Assembly: GCA_001179505.1 (NCBI GenBank)
Contig: CDMY01000544.1
Span: 1-54,731 of the forward strand
Length of the DNA: 54,731 nucleotides
From: Vitrella brassicaformis
Taxonomy: Eukaryota; Sar; Vitrellaceae
Direction: 5' to 3'
A program made the position numbers and the translations under genes. Of this stretch, positions 43,551 to 54,309 are shown one piece after another (within the stretch, counting starts at the first letter, position 1; each line of letters starts with the position of its first letter). The notes beneath the pieces are model-generated. The model had not been told where the DNA came from. It did not search any database and saw only the letters and a program-made list of their open reading frames with translations.

Positions 43551-45727
43551 ATGGGCGCTTCCAGCTCTCTGTTGTGCCGTTGCTGCTGCCAACAAGACAC
43601 AACAGAGGGGCGCATGTTGGAGGCGGGCAGAGTCTACGACGAGAACCAGATTGTGGTGGGCGACTCGGAGAGGGGCGGCTCCGGCGACGCCAGCAGCAGC
43701 CGATCGCGAGACATCGACGTGGCCTCCCAACACACGCAGAGAAGAGACTGGTTCGCCGCCCCGTTCCACCAGTGCATGATGGCCGACTCGCCCAAAGCAT
43801 CGCAGCAGAGGAAAAGTAGGCAGGCCAGCCAGCCGTCAGACAGGCCGGGGAGGCCGTCCGTGAGAACCAGGCCGAGAGAAGAGTCGAGGGCAGATGACGC
43901 CGCATCGTCCGCACCACCCAGCGAAGAGTCGCAGCAGCCGCAGGCGGCCCCTTCTCTGCCTTCGAGGCTGATGAATCTGCGGAAGGATGTGTCGAGTGCG
44001 TCTGTTGGGACCAAGAAGACGGCGAGTGGGAAGTTGTATGCGATGCGGGTCAAGTTGAAGGACGGCAACGAGTACACTGGAGAGGTCGACAAGAGAAACC
44101 GGCCACACGGGACGGGCAAACTCACATACAAGGACGGGTGAGGATGCGAACAGGGGCCAGTGGTTGCATGTGGTATTGCGTATTGTGTCGTGTCTCCGTT
44201 TTCTGTTCGTTCAGGAGTGTGTACAGCGGTGAGTTCAAAGACGGCAAGAGGCACGGATACGGCCTCATATTCTACAATGACGGCACAAGGTGAATAACAT
44301 CGCCAATCTGACCTTTCTGTCGAAATTGGTATGTCTCTGTGCGTCTGTGTGTGTACTGTGTTGTCAGGTACACGGGTCAGTTTGTGGATGACTACCGTGA
44401 GGGTGAGGGGCGCGAAGTCACACCTGACGACACCATCTACGTCGGCACATTCAGGTGGATGAACGATGGAATAGTGAACGAGAGGAAGGCACCCATTTGA
44501 CTCATGTACGTGTCTCCGTCTCTCCATTACCTGGCATACAGGGGCGGTTTGTGTGAGGGCCGCGGTGTCCTGACCACACGGGAAGGCCTCCATTATGAAG
44601 GCAAGCGCACGGTTGTTTTGGCTTCGCACGCTGCATCCATCAGTCCATCCGTGGGTATGTGTGTGCAGGTGACTTTGCTGACGGCGATGCGAGCGGCTTC
44701 GGCCGCCTCACATACCCCGACGGACGCACCTACGAGGGGGAGGTCAGCCCAGCCGCACACACGACACACCGATGGAGACACAATGAATGAATGAATGAAT
44801 GAATGCCGCACGCAGCACAGTCATTTGTGTGTCCGTGTGTCTGTTCAGTTCCTGGCTGGCTGGAGTCACGGCAAGGGCATCATGACCTTCAAGAATGGCG
44901 TTAAGTACGAGGGACAAATCGTAGACGACAAACGAGAGGGAAAGGTAAGATGATGAGCAACCGCACACACGTACGGTGGATCATCGTGTATGTGTGGGTT
45001 TCATTCACTCAGGGTTTGATGACTTGGCCCGACGGCAGCTCTTACTTCGGCTACTGGAAGGACGGCAAACAAGAGGGTAAACAGACAGATGACACAGCAA
45101 ATGGACGTTTTTCATAGGAATCCATTGCCGAGCTTTGTGTGTGTCTTTACGTATTCAGGCAAGGGCGTGTGGACGTCGGCCGACAAGACCAAGAAATACG
45201 GGCTATTCAAAGATGGAAAGGTCAGCAACCGCATCCCCACACGCATTGGATTGAGAGAGAAATGCGCGTGGATTGATTGGCTCGTTTGTTCAGCCTGTGC
45301 GTTGGATGCGTCCGCCTCCGAAGGGCGGCAAGAGCAGACTGTCACCGGAGGCCGGCTCGCAGCGAAGCGACTCGGGCCTTCTCTCATCAGGCTCATTCCA
45401 ACAAATGCCAGACACCGTAAGTGTGCGATGTGAGACATGCATCGGATGCACAGACAGACAGACAGACAGACAGAGACACCCACTCAACACGCCTACAGGC
45501 TTCCATTCTGTCTGCAGCAGGCGACCCCCTCTCCGCTTCACCAGTCCCCCCCGGCCAGCCGTCAGTCGAGTGTCCCCCAGCAGCCTGCAAGGAAGCTGCC
45601 CAAGCCGCCAGGCACCCCATTCCCACCGCAGAGAGCCGGCGAGAAGAAAAATGTCATGATCAGGGCGCCGGAGGACGCCAAGAAGGGGCAGAGACCGGCA
45701 GGGGGAGGGGGAGGGGCCAGGAGATGA
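43551..45727 (+). CDS. MORN-repeat protein with N-terminal lipid-anchor signal
   Basis: Ten exons join in phase from ATG 43551 to TGA 45727. The N-terminus MGASSSLLCRCCCQQ has Gly2 and Ser6 for N-myristoylation and a Cys cluster for palmitoylation, so plasma-membrane or inner-membrane anchoring is likely. A disordered Ser/Arg/Gln-rich stretch follows. Then come eight or so MORN repeats (YTGEVDKRNRPHGTGKLTYK, YSGEFKDGKRHGYGLIFYND, YTGQFVDDYREGEGRE, YEGQIVDDKREGKGLMTWPD, YFGYWKDGKQEGKGVWT). The last exons are Pro/Ser-rich with a Gly-rich end. MORN proteins organise membranes and the cytoskeleton in alveolates. The intron 44601-44668 uses a GC donor (AAG|GCAAGC). Confidence 0.85.
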
Positions 45728-46581
45728 GATTTTTGCTCTCCACGGGTCTTGATGGCTGTGTGTATGTGCCTGTGTACTGCGTATCCGTGCCATGCATGTG
45801 TGTGTCGATAGGCTCTCATTGTGCGTGTTGCCGTCTGTCTTGGGGGGCTTACGCTTGTTCGCCATCCGCCCTCTCCTGCTATCGAACCACCTATCGCACC
45901 TATCTGCCTAGGGATTCCGTACATAGGTTTCCATGGACATAAGCCCGTTTGTAGCCTTTAGGCCACTCGCATATTGTATCACGGTACGTGTGTTGCGCTG
46001 GAGGTACATGTTGTGCATGGGACAGACCTTTCCCTCCGTACGTGGCTTGATAAACACCATCTTAAATCCACAAAGAAGTGTGCACAGTAACGTAACTGGT
46101 CGAACTTCACATGCGCAGAGAAGGAGCCGACGGAAGACGAAGCCACCTGCATATCTCTTCCCTGTCTGCCTGTGTGCTTCGGGAGGCAGGTGAGCACCTG
46201 CACGTGACAAGCACGTTGCGGCGGACGTTTCCCTTGGTACGTGGCTTGCTGAAGGGACGTCCAATCCACGAAGACTGTGTGTGTGCATGTGTGCGTGTGT
46301 GTGTGAGTGAGTGTGGTGGGTATGAAAACAATTCAGACAAGGGAGACCGAAGAGAAGCCGCCTAAGCTGGCCCCACTCACATATCTCGCCTCAGCTTCCC
46401 TCGCACGATGAGTTTCTCTTTCCACTCCCATGTCTCTCCACGACCCCATTCGGGCAGAGGTCAGTTATGAGGTTTGGAAGCTGAAGGTTGTCCCACGGAT
46501 TGAGGCACGTCGGCAACTGATATCTCCGTGGACGATCATCACATCTAATGTATGCTTTTCATCCAAAGGGGGCCGTGCCGG
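45728..46581. other. Convergent intergenic with a weak repeat
   Basis: The region lies between the MORN gene (plus) and channel copy III (minus). Two stretches (about 46020-46060 and 46225-46260) share TTTCCCT..GTACGTGGCTTG. On the minus strand they read FIKPRTEGKV and FSKPRTKGNV. They could be exons of a small minus-strand gene or an old local duplication. I cannot assemble a full gene. Confidence 0.35.
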
Positions 46582-48121
46582 CTATTTGATATTCGCCTTG
46601 ATGTATGCTTCCATTTGTTTTTGCTGTGTCCGCACCTCCGCCAGTTGTGTCTGCATGTCCCGCAAGGCTGAGGTGCAAGGTAAATGCAGACACAAATGGG
46701 TTGAGAAAGAGGGTTTCTGTCACCTGGCTGGATCTCGGCTTTCAGGGCTGCAAGAGACCGAGACAGTTGCCCTCCTCGTGAAACGCCTTAATACCTGCCT
46801 GTCTTTCTGTGTATCTCACCTGCCATGACGTCAGGTACGCTCGAGTCGTGATGATCTGCCGCCTCAATCCACTTGTCGATGCTGTCTTTTATTTTGTCCC
46901 GCGCTTCACGCCTCTCACGAGCCATTGTCGAGCTGTCAGTTTCGTTGAACCCAGAAGAAAACGACGACTCCTACACGAACATTCCAGAGAAGTGAGGCGT
47001 GGCCATTTCCTGTCTCATCTCGTGTACTTTTTGACCCTCACTAGCTGGGCATATCGGTACAGAAGAAAAAGGGGCATCACGAGGATGACAAGTACTAGGC
47101 ACAGTACCATCCCATAGGGCCCCTTCCGTATCGTCCGTTGGATGTCCTCCAGCGCTTTGTAGATGGCCACGGGTGTGAAGGAGACACCAACAAGGAGTGC
47201 GTCGACGGTGACGTAGAGGGCCTTCATCGACCAGAAGGCAATGCAGCAGAGTGCCGACTCTTCTCTCCGTTGTTCGCTGATGAGGGAGGCGAGATATCGC
47301 AGGGGCTCCGACACGACCACAGCTGCACACACACAGACGCCCACATGTGATGGATGCAGTTCATCTCTCTTGTGGCACCGACCGATGAGGTTGAATGGCG
47401 GTGGGAGGCGCTCGTGGTGGGGCATTGTCGAGTACTCATTCAACACGCGGATGCGCAGCAGCCTGCGTAGATCAGCGGAGAGAGGGGCCATTATGTGCCG
47501 CTGTTTGTCTGTCTCCCTTGTCTCTGATACTGGTATTGTGCAGCCTGTGTCTCCTCGATGGCCGCAAACGTCGACGCCTAATGGTGACACACACACGCAT
47601 TATCCGTCGCCCACTCGATGTCCTGTGTGTGTCTCGTGTTTGTCTCACCATGATGGCGATGAGCAGGTTGAGCTATTGATACGCAGCGGCAGACACAGAG
47701 AGAGAAGACAGGGAGGCTGTCCTTCTGTGTGCCTCGTTCATCGGTGCGTTACGTACGAGTATGATGGACGAGAGGATGACGTATGTGAACAGCAGGACGG
47801 CCCCCAGCGTGTCGTGGCTCTCTATGGCGTTGGTCAGCGCCTCGTTGAAGTCGCCCTGTCCAGCGTAGAAACTGCACAACACAACAAGACGGAGAGAGGC
47901 AGCTGTCCCTTTCCTCTGTGTCTTCCCATGAGGTCCCATGCGCACAGAGTGAGTGTGGCTTTGGGGAAGGAGCCGAAGTACTGGTGGTCTTCGTCGGACG
48001 AGAGGAGGGTGAAGACGACCGCGAAGACCAGCAGGATGTAGAGGTACAGACACAGAAACATGCTGATGTCCGAAAACATCCTCACAACCGCACTGACACA
48101 CACACAACGGTCGCACCTCTT

Positions 48122-48156
<35 letters not shown>

Positions 48157-50387
48157 ATCTTTGTTTGGCTGCCTGGCTCACTGACAGTATGAGTGGTCCG
48201 ACGGCTGGGTGCAGGCTGGCGGTTTGGAGGAGGCGCAGGGCGAAGAGCAGCGCGACGACTATGCCCGAGCCGACCTCTGCTTCTGAGGACCACCCGATGA
48301 AGTGGATAACAATGAAGACAGCGATTGACACCGCCGCAGCACAGTCGATGGTATTCCTTTGTCCCATGCACACCGACAGCACACAAATCAGGCCACCATC
48401 CCGGTTGGCTCTGCACCCCTGACGCGTACCATGAGTCGGCCCAGTAAGCTGCCTTGAGGCGGATGCCCTGCACACACATGAAGCATGGTGCATGTCATCG
48501 TTTCTCAGTCTTCTCGTCGGCTGTCTTACCTGGAAGGCCTCCGTACGACGAAGCCGCCGCCCGTCAGCACCGCACCCCACAGCCACACCGCCGGCCACAC
48601 CCCCGCTATCATCACATCGCTGTCTCCCTTGATTGACTCGATGTGCAGCAGCACAAAGGCCACCCTGACAACACACACAGAGAAGAGATGCCATGCGTTC
48701 TCTTTTTTCCCCGTAGTGCCCGCATAGCCTTACATCAGCAGCATTGACAGCACGCGGGTAGTGAAGACATCGCGGGGCGCAAGCTCAATCCCCACAGGTT
48801 GCCAATGCTCGATGACGAGAGAGATGCAGTTGGCTATCACAATCATTGGCAGCGGAAGGAAAGGAGGAGATATTAACGGAAAGAACGAGAAGGAGATCTC
48901 TTGTGTGTGTTACCTTGGGTGACAACAGTGAGGGGCTTCGCCGATTCAAGCAGCGCAAGCCACTCTCTCTCTTTGGCTCGAAGTGACTGTTCAAAGTCCC
49001 CTTTGCTGGTATCGCTGCAGAAGTTGGCTATGAGTGCCTGCATGAATCCAATCAAATGAAGAATGTAGGCGTGTGTGTTTTCCCTTGTTGATTACTTCCT
49101 GCCGGTCCGCAATGGTCCCGAGGTCACTGCAAGTACTCACACAGACATGCAGGTGTTCTCATTGTGTTGCTCCCCTTCAGTGCAATCGTACTCTGTGAGG
49201 GAGTCCTTCTATCGTGTCCGCATCATCTTCCGGAAGAAGGCACAGCAGCGAAGGCAGTCGAGGCCCGGCGACTCAGAGTGGTCCTTCAGGAATGACTTCG
49301 TGAAGGGCACCACCTCCTTAAGATCCTGAGCGCCCAGATCTTCCATTTTCGCGCCTCGCTCGAGCAGCTTCACAGCCACGTCTCCCGCGATGACAGCCAT
49401 CACAGCGAGGACTTTCAGCTTCGTCTTTTCGAGGGCACGATCGAGAGGCGTGTTTCCGTCCTGTCAGAGCCATAAGCGGGGACAGTTCAGGAACGAGGGT
49501 CGATAGATGGCAGCCTACGTCGTTTTTTGTCTTCAAGAGCTGTGGGTCCACCCTCAACATCCACTTCACGACATCGGTATGGCCCAAGCCTGCGGGAGAG
49601 ACACGTTGAAGACTCATGCACTTGTGTGGCTGTCACTTGCAGGAGTGACTGACCTACTGCCCAATGAAGAGGCGTGTGGCCACCCTACATCCACAGCATG
49701 AAAGAGACACATGCTGTTCAATGCACAAGTCGAGATTCCCTCGTCCTTACGTCGTCCCGGGCCTCCAGCAGTTCCTTTCCGCCCCACTCGACAAACTTCT
49801 CCACAACACCAACTGACCCCGTCTCTGCTGCGTAGTGAAGAGGCGTCCTGCCAAGCTGAATCAGACACAATGAAGATACGAGTGAAGACATCGATCGGCT
49901 GATGACAGAATGAGTGTCATTGCTGAGAACGATACGTAGCCTTTCAGGTTGAGCAGGTGGCGTCGGTTGTCCAGCAGCACCTCAAACACCGCCACATCCT
50001 TACACTCCCCTGAGAAGCACACACAGGGGGCACGCCATCATCTGTGTGTTGTGGTGCGACGAGGCGTACGTGCGGCGTCATGGATGGCAGACCCCCAAGT
50101 CCACTCTCCAGTCGTCAGCACTTTCTCGGTTTGCTCAGGCGACAGACCGTCGAGGGCCTTCCGCAGGTCCTCCGCATCTGACTCTCGGATGGCCTTCTTG
50201 ATGCTGTCTCTCAGTGCCAGTTGGGTCGGTTTCCCATCGTCGGCGGCCGGGGCGCCCACCAAGGGGACCTGCAGATGACGCACAGACGTCCGAGAGGCCT
50301 CAGACTCGACTGACACCAATTCACCTGCTCGAGGCGTCTCGGTGCCTTGGTGATGCCATCGGTGACGTCGGGCAGCTGGGGCTCCAT
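46582..50387 (-). pseudogene. Ankyrin/TRP-like cation channel, copy III (nonsense)
   Basis: Same plan as copies I and II, from MEPQLPDV (ATG 50387) to MEAYIKANIK and TAG 46582. An upstream in-frame ATG (50444, MASASSEHIPLLLDDGQG) is open only in this copy. Ankyrin exons are CKDVAVFEVLLDNRRHLLNL, LGRTPLHYAAETGSVGVVEK, GHTPLHWAVGLGHTDVVKWM and DGNTPLDRAL. The channel part has FIVIHFIGWSSEAE, SFPKATLTL, LLFTYVILSSIIL, the 24-base exon 47649-47672 (LNLLIAIM) and LLRIRVLNEYSTMPHHERLP. The codon matching CAG in copy I (SRQKDSLTE) is TAG at 49209-49211, truncating the protein after the ankyrin region. The C-terminal coiled coil is short. Confidence 0.65.
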
Positions 50388-50477
50388 CAGCCCTTGGCCA
50401 TCGTCCAGCAGCAGAGGAATGTGCTCACTCGAGGCCGACGCCATCTGCAGTGGACAGACGGACACAGACACCACTCC

Positions 50478-50711
50478 TCAGAGGCAGCCGCTGGCCACTG
50501 TGCAACGAGGGCATTGCAGGGTGACCTTGGGATGGTCTGTCTGTATGTGGTGGATGGCCTGCTGTGCGGCAGCGTCGCCCTCGTCGACCCTCGGCAGCTG
50601 GATGTAGCACGCCTCATCAACACCACTGGGGCGTCTGTGGCCGTCTCTCACACTGCCGCCCTCCTGGCCCTGCACACGGGGGCTGCGGTGCGTGCGCAAC
50701 AAAGCCAACAT
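50478..50711 (-). CDS. Conserved 77-codon leader ORF, channel copy III
   Basis: Third member of the leader ORF set (MLALLRTHRSPRV..., ending VASGCL). It has the same 77 codons with no indels relative to copies I and II. Flanking DNA further upstream (50712-50900) is not shared with the other copies, so conservation stops close to the ORF's start. Confidence 0.4.
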   Translation of the reverse strand: MLALLRTHRSPRVQGQEGGSVRDGHRRPSGVDEACYIQLPRVDEGDAAAQQAIHHIQTDHPKVTLQCPRCTVASGCL

Positions 50712-51005
50712 CCCGCACTTGGCACGAATCTGCTGAGACTCGAAACGCCCGCCCCCGGCGGCCCCCGTGATTCCCGGAAAACAACGCCAATCGGCTGAGC
50801 TACCGACCTTCGTCTCATTAAACACAATAACCAACCAACCGACCTTGGCACCTCCGCGTGTCAGGTACGTCGAGAGAGGCACACCAAGCCATAGGAAGGC
50901 ATATCTATCCACCACATTCATAGATCCTTGCGCGTGTGTGCTGGTGCAGCATCACACCTTTGGCTGCCCCATTTTGGCTGTGCCTCATCGGCCCGTCTGT
51001 CGGCC

Positions 51006-52882
51006 ATGTCGGAGATGATTGACGAGGCGACTGGCCGCTACAGCGAGTACAAGGCCGTCAACGAGTTTCACAAGCAGGTGGCACGTGCCGGTGAACAACT
51101 CAGGAATCTGCGCGAAAGCATCAAGAAGACCGAGAAGGACATCCACGAAGCCAGGGAGAAGCATGCTGCGTCCGATCCATCAGCTTCTTCGCCTGATGAT
51201 GTTCTGCTTCTCAATGTGGGCGGCACTGAGATGAGTGTCAAGCGCAAGCACATGACGGAGGGAGTAGGGGTGGAGGGCACGCTGCTGGCAGCACTCTTCG
51301 CGGGCTGCTGGGACAGCCGATTCATCAAGATCAACGACAATGGCAAGACGACCAAGGAAGCTCCAGTAAGAGCCTGGGAGGGCTGATTGGCTTGTGGCCA
51401 TGAGTTCGTGTATCTTTGTGTGTGTGGTAGATTTTCGTTGATATCGATACTGGTCCGTTTAAGTTCATCCACAGGGCCATATTGGACGCGGCGACGATCC
51501 GGAGCGCCACCGTCCGGACGGCTAACACGCAGGCCTCCGTCAGCCACCTGCTCGAAGACGCCAGAAGACGCAACTTCACTGGTGAGTGGGCAAAGTGAGA
51601 GGGAGAGGTTTTCTTGTTCGTTTGTCCATCTCTCTCTCTCTCTCACTCTCTCTCTGTGCTGGGTGTGTGCCAACAGGGCTTCACGATTTCTGGATCAAGA
51701 AGATGCTGTCACCAATCGACTCGGCTGCTGCAGGAACCACTGGTGACGTCACTAATCCACGGCTGTCGGCCACTGGCACCCCCGATGAGCTGAATGACTT
51801 CGTCAAGGCGGCCGATGCCTTCGTCAAGGCGTTCGCCGCTGAGAAGGCCCGGCTGGAGGGCGAGCTGGTGGCTGCCAAGCGACGATATGATAATCTCGAC
51901 AACGAAATCAAGGTGACTGACGATTAGAAAGCAGCGGCAAGAGGAGGAGCCACGTATACCTCCGATGCTCTGCCTGCCTATGTGTCTGTGTGTGTGCATC
52001 AGGCCGTCACACCGTTTCTGCGACCTGTGAATGGCGAAGATCCGATCCGCTCCGTGAAGGTCTGTGGAGAGAGCATCGGCACCACACAGTCCACCGTCGA
52101 CGAAATGCCTGACAAACTTCGGAACCGCTTTGACATGTAAGCGCCCAGCAGACACCCAATACACGACGGTCCACCAGTGTTTTGGCTGTGGTGTGTAGGT
52201 GGTCGCGACCAGTGGAGGACGTTCAGCCCGACCACATCAGCCGCATGGTCGATCACTTCCGTCGCAAACGGGTCGGCGCGTCGGCGGCCGACATGGCTGT
52301 GGTGCTCACGATGGCCGATGCCACAGAGCAAGATGCGTTTGATATCAATGCGTTTATGTATGGCCTCACCGACGAGAGCCCCAAAGCCAGCAAAGCACAT
52401 CAGACATTGTGAGTAGGACGAGGAAGCACAGGCACTCATGTGATGATTGTGTGCACTGTTGATCGTTCAGCGGTGGCCTCGGGCAAGTGCCATCCATGCA
52501 GCAGCGACAGTAAGACACCAACAACACACTGCACTCGTGTCTTCACTCACTGTGTTGTCTGTCACTGCTCAGTTTTGGCTTCGCGCAGATGTCGAATGGA
52601 GTGCAGTACAAAATCGTGCAGCAGGGCAGTGGGCCCAAACCGACACGTGACCAGTGCGTCAAGGTCGACTACATGGGGTGGAGTGACGACTTCGACGGAC
52701 AAGACAAGACATTTGGTCGCCGTGGGCTGGAGTGTCGTGTGTCTACCTTTGTTGCTGAGTGGCTCCAGGAGGTCTTCACTGACATGCGTGTGGGTGAGGT
52801 GCGGCGGGTCATCCTGCCGGCCAGACTCAGCAAGAAAGAGGAGGAGGTTTTCATCGAGTGCAGGCTCTTGGCCATCCTGTGA
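51006..52882 (+). CDS. BTB(T1)-coiled coil-FKBP fusion protein
   Basis: Seven exons join in phase to 479 residues from ATG 51006 to TGA 52882. Residues about 20-52 form a coiled coil (NEFHKQVARAGEQLRNLRES). Residues about 65-170 are a T1/KCTD-type BTB domain (DVLLLNVGGTEMSVKRKH, GTLLAALFAG, IFVDIDTGPFKFIHRAIL). A second helical linker follows (KAADAFVKAFAAEKARLEGE), then a middle region (DPIRSVKVCGESIG, DHISRMVDHFRRKR). Residues about 380-479 are FKBP-like (GVQYKIVQQGSGPKPT, VKVDYMGWSDDFDGQ, AEWLQEVFTDMRVGEVRR, VFIECRLLAIL). BTB domains oligomerise and FKBPs are prolyl isomerases. The typical VIxGW pocket motif is altered, so activity is uncertain. A broken paralogue lies at 5141-6769. Confidence 0.85.
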
Positions 52883-53827
52883 GCACTGTCTCCTGGTGTG
52901 CTCCGTGTGCGTCTGTGGCGGTGAGGCACCATCCATCCAGCTGTCATTTCGGATTTTTGTAGCCAGCTGCTTGGTCGTGTCTATGGTGGTATGGGGTGTG
53001 CGCGCCTTGGCTGCTGCGTACATCCACACACACTTCCATAATCCATGCATCAGTCCATTGGGTGTGGTGTAGTCGCTTTATCTTTCGGCGACCGATGGAG
53101 GTAATGTGATGTGATGTGTCGCTACAATGACTGAGAGGCCGGCTGGTTCGGTCATCCAGCAGTACTGTCTATGTATCTGTCGGTGAGTTGCGGTTTATTT
53201 TATTGAGTGCGTGTGTGCACAGTGGGGAGATGCATGGCGAGGATTTCGATGGTTTCAATCAATCGATGAACGGGTGCGTCACACCACACTGACGGGTCAG
53301 TCAGCCGAAGACCATGCATACATCGAGACAGCTAAACATCCTGTGAGTCAGAGTCACTCTGAGGCCTGGCTACTAGATGGGCTACTAGATGCAGCTGGCT
53401 GTTTTTTCTTGACTGACCTCTTCGTGTTGTTAGCTGACTTTCACTTTCTCAATGCTGCGCGCCTCTCATGGGTCAGGCGCTTCCTCAGTGTGTGGTTAGT
53501 ACGAACATCAGACAGACCCACCAAGTCTCTATATTCTCGTGAGACCCAATATACAACATCAACACACCATGACAAATAAAAGGGAATCAGACGCACATGG
53601 AGGGGCCCACAAGTGTACCAGAACTGTCTCACTTCACCAAGCACACTGATGCAGACGTGTAGGCCACGCAGAAGAGAAGGCCACGCAACACGCACACGAG
53701 ACTGACAACGGGAACACTCACCCGCAGCAGGTGGCCATGAGAAAACTCATATGTGCAAAAATGACAGCTCCCACAAAATATGTAAAAGACCCTCAGAAAA
53801 CCGCCGCAGCACACCAGGAGACAGTGC
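52883..53827. other. Intergenic with 3'-flank duplication
   Basis: The first 25 bases after the fusion gene's stop (GAGCACTGTCTCCTGGTGTG and on) recur, inverted, beside the FKBP fragment at 53828. GATG-type and GT-rich repeats occur near 53100-53215. A short direct repeat (GGCTACTAGATG / GGGCTACTAGATG) lies near 53367-53390. A long open frame at 53211-53579 lacks an ATG near its start and is not convincing. Confidence 0.45.
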
Positions 53828-54133
53828 TCACAGAATGGCCAAGAGACTATGCTCGATGTACACCTCCTTCCCACTGGTGCTCAGTGTGGCCGGCAGGACA
53901 AGTCGCCGCACCTCACCCACACGCATGTCAGTGAAGCCCTCCTGCCACCACTCAACAAAGCCGCCAGACACACATAACACCAGCCCACGGTACTCGCCTA
54001 TCTTGTCTTGTCCGTCGAAGTCGTCACGCCAGTAAATGGCGTCGAACTTGACGGTCTGCTTACGCGTCGGTTTGGGTCCACTGCCCTGCCGCACCACTCG
54101 GAAGTGCGCTCCAGACGGCAACCGAATGAACAC
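53828..54133 (-). pseudogene. FKBP-like domain fragment, minus strand
   Basis: This reads as the last exon of the BTB-FKBP family without the rest: VFIRLPSGAHFRVVRQGSGP, KFDAIYWRDDFDGQDK, FVEWWQEGFTDMRVGEVRR, YIEHSLLAIL and TGA at 53828. It has no ATG at its start and no BTB part upstream. Homology to the intact gene continues past the stop codon, which fits a segmental copy of the gene's 3' end. It might still be an exon of a gene continuing elsewhere. Confidence 0.7.
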
Positions 54134-54162
54134 CTCACCGCCGCCGCCTTGGCGATGCGGTG

Positions 54163-54309
54163 TTATGTGTGTCTGAATTTGCTGAGTGGTGGCAGGAGGT
54201 CGTCACTGACATGCGTGTGAGTGAGGTGCGGCGATGCATCCTGCCGGCCGGACTAGGCGGTAGAAATGAGCTGTATGTTGAGTATACGTTGCTGTCCATT
54301 ACGTCTTAA
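54163..54309 (+). pseudogene. FKBP-like C-terminal fragment, plus strand
   Basis: A shorter copy of the same domain's end: LCVSEFAEWWQEVVTDMRVS, EVRRCILPAGLGG, LYVEYTLLSI, then TAA at 54307-54309. It starts about 30 bases from the beginning of the minus-strand fragment, so the two lie head to head and the N-terminal half of the domain is missing here. This is best explained by an inversion or a broken inverted duplication. Confidence 0.65.

Noticed and set aside
38061-49211. TAG as a sense codon in channel copies II and III
   Set aside because: TAG is the stop of the partial gene at 1249, of the exosome and LRR-like genes and of all three channel genes, so it is a normal terminator here.
53211-53579. 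Open frame of about 120 codons
   Set aside because: It has no ATG at its beginning, no splice structure and no family resemblance. It covers simple repeats.
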